From the NCBI RefSeq assembly GCF_027625935.1, contig NZ_CP115300.1:7254001-7318000 (forward strand): DNA of 64,000 nt, given 5' to 3'. Origin of the DNA: Streptomyces camelliae. Its GTDB lineage: Bacteria; Actinomycetota; Actinomycetes; Streptomycetales; Streptomycetaceae. Each line of letters opens with the position of its first letter. Position 1 is the first letter of the stretch. Below the pieces are notes generated by a model, which did not search any database, had not been told where the DNA came from, and saw only the letters and a program-made list of their open reading frames with translations. Made by a program: the position numbers and the translations under genes. Positions 60,474 to 64,000 of the stretch are shown here, in pieces.

Positions 60474-61835
60474 ATGGACCGCCGCATTTTCGGGCTGGAG
60501 AACGAGTACGGCGTCACGTGCACGTTCAGGGGACAGCGCCGCCTGTCGCCTGACGAGGTGGCGCGGTACCTCTTCCGCCGTGTCGTGTCATGGGGCCGCA
60601 GCAGCAATGTCTTTCTGCGAAACGGCGCCCGGCTCTATCTCGACGTGGGCTCACATCCGGAATACGCGACCCCCGAATGTGACAACGTGATCGAACTGGT
60701 CACCCACGACAAGGCCGGCGAGCGCATTCTCGAAGGACTCCTGGTGGACGCGGAACGACGCCTGCACGAGGAGGGAATCGCAGGCGACGTCTACCTGTTC
60801 AAGAACAACACCGACTCGGCGGGCAACTCCTACGGCTGCCACGAGAACTATCTGGTGGCCCGGCACGGGGAGTTCTCCCGGCTCGCGGACATCCTCATCC
60901 CCTTCCTGGTCACCCGGCAGCTGCTGTGCGGCGCCGGCAAGGTGCTCCAGACCCCGCGCGGCGCCGTGTACTGCGTCAGCCAGCGCGCCGAGCACATCTG
61001 GGAGGGCGTCTCCTCGGCCACGACCCGCTCGCGGCCCATCATCAACACGCGCGACGAACCGCACGCGGACGCCGAGCGCTACCGCCGGCTGCACGTCATC
61101 GTGGGCGACTCGAACATGTCCGAGACGACCATGCTGCTCAAGGTCGGCGCGACCGACCTCGTGCTGCGCATGATCGAGGCGGGCACCGTGATGCGCGACC
61201 TGACCCTGGAAAACCCGATCCGGGCGATCCGCGAGGTCAGCCACGACATCACCGGCCGCCGCAAGGTCCGCCTGGCCAGCGGCCGGGAGGCCTCCGCGCT
61301 GGAGGTGCAGCGCGAGTACTTCGACAAGGCCGTGGACTTCTGCGACCGCCGCGGCATCCGCACCGGCACCGTCGCCCAGGTCCTGGAGCTGTGGGGCCGC
61401 ACCCTCGACGCGATCGAGACCGAGGAACTGGACCGCATCGCCACCGAGATCGACTGGGTCATGAAGTACAAGCTCATCGAGCGGTACCGGGCCAAGCACA
61501 ACATGACCATGTCGCACCCGCGGGTCGCGCAGATAGACCTCGCCTACCACGACATCCACCGCCGCCGCGGCCTGTACTACCTGCTGGAGCGCAAGGGCCA
61601 AGCCGCGCGGATCTGCAACGACTTGAAGATCTTCGAGGGCAAGTCGGTTCCCCCGCAGACCACTCGGGCCAGGCTGCGCGGCGACTTCATCCGCCGCGCC
61701 CAGGAACAGCGCCGGGACTTCACGGTCGACTGGGTCCACCTCAAGCTCAACGACCAGGCACAACGCACCGTGTTGTGCAAGGACCCGTTCCGTTCCGTGG
61801 ACGACCGGGTGGAGAAGCTCATCGCCGGAATGTGA
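60474..61835 (+). CDS. pafA: Pup-protein ligase PafA
   Basis: This is a 453-residue glutamine-synthetase-fold ligase. The start [14 protein letters not shown] carries the metal-binding glutamates; [20 protein letters not shown] and [20 protein letters not shown] form the ATP and catalytic region, with the catalytic Asp in the first metal-binding segment. The Dop-specific loop is absent. It uses ATP to link deamidated Pup to substrate lysines. The likely leaderless mRNA would start at the ATG. A terminator at 61887 separates it from the FKBP gene. Confidence 0.96.
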   Translation: MDRRIFGLENEYGVTCTFRGQRRLSPDEVARYLFRRVVSWGRSSNVFLRNGARLYLDVGSHPEYATPECDNVIELVTHDKAGERILEGLLVDAERRLHEEGIAGDVYLFKNNTDSAGNSYGCHENYLVARHGEFSRLADILIPFLVTRQLLCGAGKVLQTPRGAVYCVSQRAEHIWEGVSSATTRSRPIINTRDEPHADAERYRRLHVIVGDSNMSETTMLLKVGATDLVLRMIEAGTVMRDLTLENPIRAIREVSHDITGRRKVRLASGREASALEVQREYFDKAVDFCDRRGIRTGTVAQVLELWGRTLDAIETEELDRIATEIDWVMKYKLIERYRAKHNMTMSHPRVAQIDLAYHDIHRRRGLYYLLERKGQAARICNDLKIFEGKSVPPQTTRARLRGDFIRRAQEQRRDFTVDWVHLKLNDQAQRTVLCKDPFRSVDDRVEKLIAGM

Positions 61836-61886
61836 CGAAGACAAGCGAGTCAAGCGTTTCCGCACCGAATTGCCGGAACGCCACAC

Positions 61887-61920
61887 GGGCGTCGTACGTT
61901 TCCCGTACGGCGCCCTTCTC
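61887..61920 (+). terminator. Terminator after pafA
   Basis: GGGCGTCGTACG (61887-61898) pairs with CGTACGGCGCCC (61904-61915) with one G-T pair, followed by TTCTC. Confidence 0.65.
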
Positions 61921-61978
61921 GCGTCGTAGAGTTGCGCGCACGCCAATCCACAAGATCGACCGATTACGAGGCCCTTCC

Positions 61979-62983
61979 GTGCGCCGACGCTCACTCCTCC
62001 TCGCCGCCGTACCCGCGGGACTGGTCACCCTCTCCGCGTGCGGTGACAACAAGTCCGCCTCCAGCAAGGCGAGCGCCTCGCCGACGCCCTCGGTGTCCAC
62101 GGCACCCCCGCCGAAGATCGTGGAGGGACCGCTGCCGGCGATCACGGCGGGCACGAAGTTCGGCGAGAAGCCGACGGTCGCGAAGGGTACCGGGGAGCCG
62201 TCGAAGAACCTCGCGGTCAGGACCGTGATCGCGGGCAGCGGCCGCACGGTCGCCGAGAACGACTTCATCCAGGCCAACTACCTGGGCCAGATCTGGGACA
62301 CCGCCAAGGTCTTCGACAACTCCTACGACCGCAAGAGCACGCTGGTGATGCAGCTGGCCCAGGGCAGCATCATCGACGGCTGGCGGTACGCGCTCATGGG
62401 CAAGAAGACCGGCAGCCGCATCGAGATCGCCGTGCCGCCCACCTGGGGCTACGGCACGTCGGGCAACGCGCAGGCGGGCATCAAGGGCACGGACACGCTG
62501 GTCTTCGTGATCGACCTGATCGACTCCTTCAACTCCAAGAGCTCCGCGCACGGCAAGGCGGTCGCGCAGACCGACGCGGCCCTGCCCAAGGTGGCCACCG
62601 ACACCGACGGCAACGTCCCGAAGGTCACGGTCCCGAAGACCGCCCCGCCGAAGAAGCTCGTGTCCGAGTATGTCCTGGAGGGCGACGGCGCCGAGCTCAA
62701 GGCCGACCAGGCGGTCCTGTGCCAGTTCCAGGGCCTGGTCTGGGACAGCGGCAAGACCTTCGAGCGGACGTACGGCTCGGGCCGGCTCGCCCAGTTCTCC
62801 CTGCAGCAGATGCAGCAGACGGTCAAGGGCCTGGCACTGGGTCTGACCGGCAAGAAGATCGGCAGCCGGGTGCTGATCGTCGTCCCGCCGGAGCTGGGTT
62901 ACGGCAACACCCCGCCGAGCGGCGGTGTCATCAAGAAGGGCTCCACCCTCGTGTTCACGGTGGACATCCTCGCGGCGATGTAG
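61979..62983 (+). CDS. FKBP-type peptidyl-prolyl isomerase lipoprotein, two domains
   Basis: This is a 334-residue lipoprotein. The signal peptide carries several arginines (RRRSLLLAAVPAGLVT) and ends in the lipobox LSAC with Cys21. Two FKBP domains follow, ANYLGQIWDTAKVFDNSYDR...GTSGNAQAGIKGTDTLVF and CQFQGLVWDSGKTFERTYG...GYGNTPPSGGVIKKGSTLVF. The second has the more complete active-site pattern (IPP/GSTLVF). It folds prolines in exported proteins. The GTG at 61979-61981 has GAGG eight bases before it. A -10-like TAGAGT is at 61927-61932. Confidence 0.92.
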   Translation: MRRRSLLLAAVPAGLVTLSACGDNKSASSKASASPTPSVSTAPPPKIVEGPLPAITAGTKFGEKPTVAKGTGEPSKNLAVRTVIAGSGRTVAENDFIQANYLGQIWDTAKVFDNSYDRKSTLVMQLAQGSIIDGWRYALMGKKTGSRIEIAVPPTWGYGTSGNAQAGIKGTDTLVFVIDLIDSFNSKSSAHGKAVAQTDAALPKVATDTDGNVPKVTVPKTAPPKKLVSEYVLEGDGAELKADQAVLCQFQGLVWDSGKTFERTYGSGRLAQFSLQQMQQTVKGLALGLTGKKIGSRVLIVVPPELGYGNTPPSGGVIKKGSTLVFTVDILAAM

Positions 62984-63068
62984 CGCCCGGTGCCCGAGGC
63001 GGGCGGGACGCCTGTGGAGATGAAAGACTGTCCGCGATTCGTGTCGTACACAAGCAGGAGCTTTTGAC

Positions 63069-63440
63069 GTGAGCATCGACAAGCCCGAGATCGACTTCCC
63101 GGAGGGCCCGGCCCCGGCCGACCTTGAGATCAAGGACATCTGGGAGGGCGACGGCGAGGTCGCGCAGGCGGGCCAGACCGTCACCGTGCACTACGTGGGC
63201 GTCTCCTACAGCACCGGCGAGGAGTTCGACGCCAGCTGGAACCGGGGCACCCCGTTCCGCTTCCCGCTCGGCGGGGGCCGCGTCATCAAGGGCTGGGACC
63301 TGGGCGTCCAGGGCATGAAGGTCGGCGGCCGCCGCCAGCTGACCATCCCCGCCCACCTCGCCTACGGCGACCAGAGCCCGACCCCGGCGATCAAGGCCGG
63401 CGAGACGCTGATCTTCGTGGTGGACCTCATCGCCGTCTGA
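63069..63440 (+). CDS. FKBP-type peptidyl-prolyl isomerase, cytosolic
   Basis: This is a 123-residue single-domain enzyme. VTVHYVGVSYSTGEEFDASWNRG, FPLGGGRVIKGWDLGVQGMKVGGRRQLTIPAHLAYG and GETLIFVVDLI form the complete FKBP fold with its FK506-binding aromatic residues. No signal peptide, so it works inside the cell, complementing the exported isomerase upstream. The GTG at 63069-63071 follows AGGAGCTTTTGAC. It lies 85 bases after the first isomerase gene. Confidence 0.94.
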   Translation: MSIDKPEIDFPEGPAPADLEIKDIWEGDGEVAQAGQTVTVHYVGVSYSTGEEFDASWNRGTPFRFPLGGGRVIKGWDLGVQGMKVGGRRQLTIPAHLAYGDQSPTPAIKAGETLIFVVDLIAV

Positions 63441-63457
63441 TCGGATCCGATCACTCG

Positions 63458-63493
63458 GGGCCCATGCCTGCCCGGGCATGGGCCCTCGCTTTT
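63458..63493 (+). terminator. Terminator after the cytosolic FKBP gene
   Basis: GGGCCCATGCC (63458-63468) pairs with GGCATGGGCCC (63475-63485), followed by TCGCTTTT. Confidence 0.8.
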
Positions 63494-63559
63494 GCCACCG
63501 CACCGAGGAGCGGTACGGTCATCGGTCGGAAGCATGAAAAGGGGAGGCGAAGGGCGTCG

Positions 63560-64000
63560 ATGGCCATTGCCAAGGCAGAGCGGCTGATGAACCTCGCGCT
63601 GTGCCTGCTCGGGGCACGGCGGCCGCTCAGCAAGCGTGAGCTGCGGGACTCCATCGAGGCATACGTCGAGGCCGCCAGGGCGCAGACCGGCGGGGCGGGC
63701 AGCGACGACTCCTTCAACCGCATGTTCGAGCGGGACAAGGACGACCTGCGCGAGCTGGGCCTGGTCATCGAGACCGTGGAGAACCTCGACGGCGAGGTCG
63801 GCTATCTCGCCCGCCGCGACAGCAACCGCCTGCCGCCCATCACCCTGGACGCCGAGGAGGCCGCGGCGCTCGGACTCGCCGCCAAGGTGTGGCAGCAGGC
63901 CCGCCTCGCCGGTGCCGCCAGCGGCGCCCTGCAGAAGCTGCGCGCCGCCGGACTGCCCGAGGACGTCGACCCCTACGAGGCGCATGGCGCCCTGGAACCG
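63560..64000 (+). CDS. pafB: PafB, WYL-domain DNA-damage-response activator (N-terminal part)
   Basis: The first 147 codons are present; the gene runs off the window. MAIAKAERLMNLALCLLGARRPLSKRELRD is the usual start of PafB, containing a winged helix; the fragment ends near the beginning of the WYL domain. With PafC it activates the LexA-independent DNA damage response in actinomycetes. The ATG at 63560-63562 has GGGAGGCGAAGGGC before it. pafC would be expected next outside the window, then tatA and tatC. Confidence 0.9.
   Translation, partial: MAIAKAERLMNLALCLLGARRPLSKRELRDSIEAYVEAARAQTGGAGSDDSFNRMFERDKDDLRELGLVIETVENLDGEVGYLARRDSNRLPPITLDAEEAAALGLAAKVWQQARLAGAASGALQKLRAAGLPEDVDPYEAHGALEP

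Overview
The window is a piece of a Streptomyces chromosome. GC content is very high, GTG starts are common, and the markers are clear: the chaplin genes chpH and chpC, the mycothiol ligase mshC, the gyl glycerol operon with GylR, and a complete Pup-proteasome locus. From memory, gene order follows the S. coelicolor core region around SCO1637 to SCO1681, read in reverse. Most of it is therefore conserved core chromosome, and I see no insertion sequence, prophage, integrase, CRISPR array or rRNA.

Layout. 0-5.5 kb: a cut-off phosphotransferase, a His-rich metal-binding protein, a Nudix hydrolase with a DMT transporter, a TPR-like protein, and a Tat-exported molybdopterin oxidoreductase with its cytochrome b partner. 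5.5-10.2 kb: an idonate/gluconate catabolic cluster (two dehydrogenases, GntP permease, gluconokinase, divergent GntR repressor). 10.2-18.5 kb: YchJ-like and DUF1876 proteins, PolX, an M1 aminopeptidase and a large Pls/PosA-type one-module peptide synthetase, then tRNA-Leu(GAG). 18.6-22.4 kb: an M20 peptidase, the two chaplins, and small conserved proteins. 22.5-33 kb: a degenerate RecD2-like protein, redox enzymes, a ferritin-like protein, the conserved phosphatase/DUF3090/SCO1664-family trio ahead of mshC, and a PAC2 protein. 33-39 kb: a FadR-type regulator and the glycerol operon glpF-glpK-glpD with gylR. 39.3-51.5 kb: metH, a HAD phosphatase, a solitary peptide-binding lipoprotein, an unpaired response regulator, a RecB-like nuclease, an M50 protease, TrmI, a secreted protein and a ferredoxin. 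52-64 kb: arc (proteasome ATPase), dop, pup, prcB, prcA, then a LacI regulator, an MFS transporter, pafA, two FKBP prolyl isomerases and the start of pafB.

How the genes work together. Dop deamidates Pup, PafA ligates it to substrates, Arc unfolds them and PrcA/PrcB degrade them; arc, pup and prcB each start from a TAGGGT-type -10 box. GlpF, GlpK and GlpD take glycerol to dihydroxyacetone phosphate, and a matching 17-bp near-palindrome lies upstream of both gylR and glpF, a likely GylR operator. The idonate/gluconate genes lead to 6-phosphogluconate.

Most worth following up: (1) a Pls-like synthetase whose hand-read adenylation code looks lysine-like, directly followed by a cytosolic M1 peptidase; (2) a roughly 100-bp hairpin repeat present twice, at 14.15 and 59.0 kb, with a conserved loop and compensatory stem changes, sitting in both cases just upstream of a minus-strand gene; (3) a RecD2-like protein that appears to have lost its nucleotide-binding motifs; (4) paired palindromic direct repeats upstream of gntP; and (5) many genes whose -10 box lies 6-8 bases before the start codon, pointing to leaderless mRNAs.
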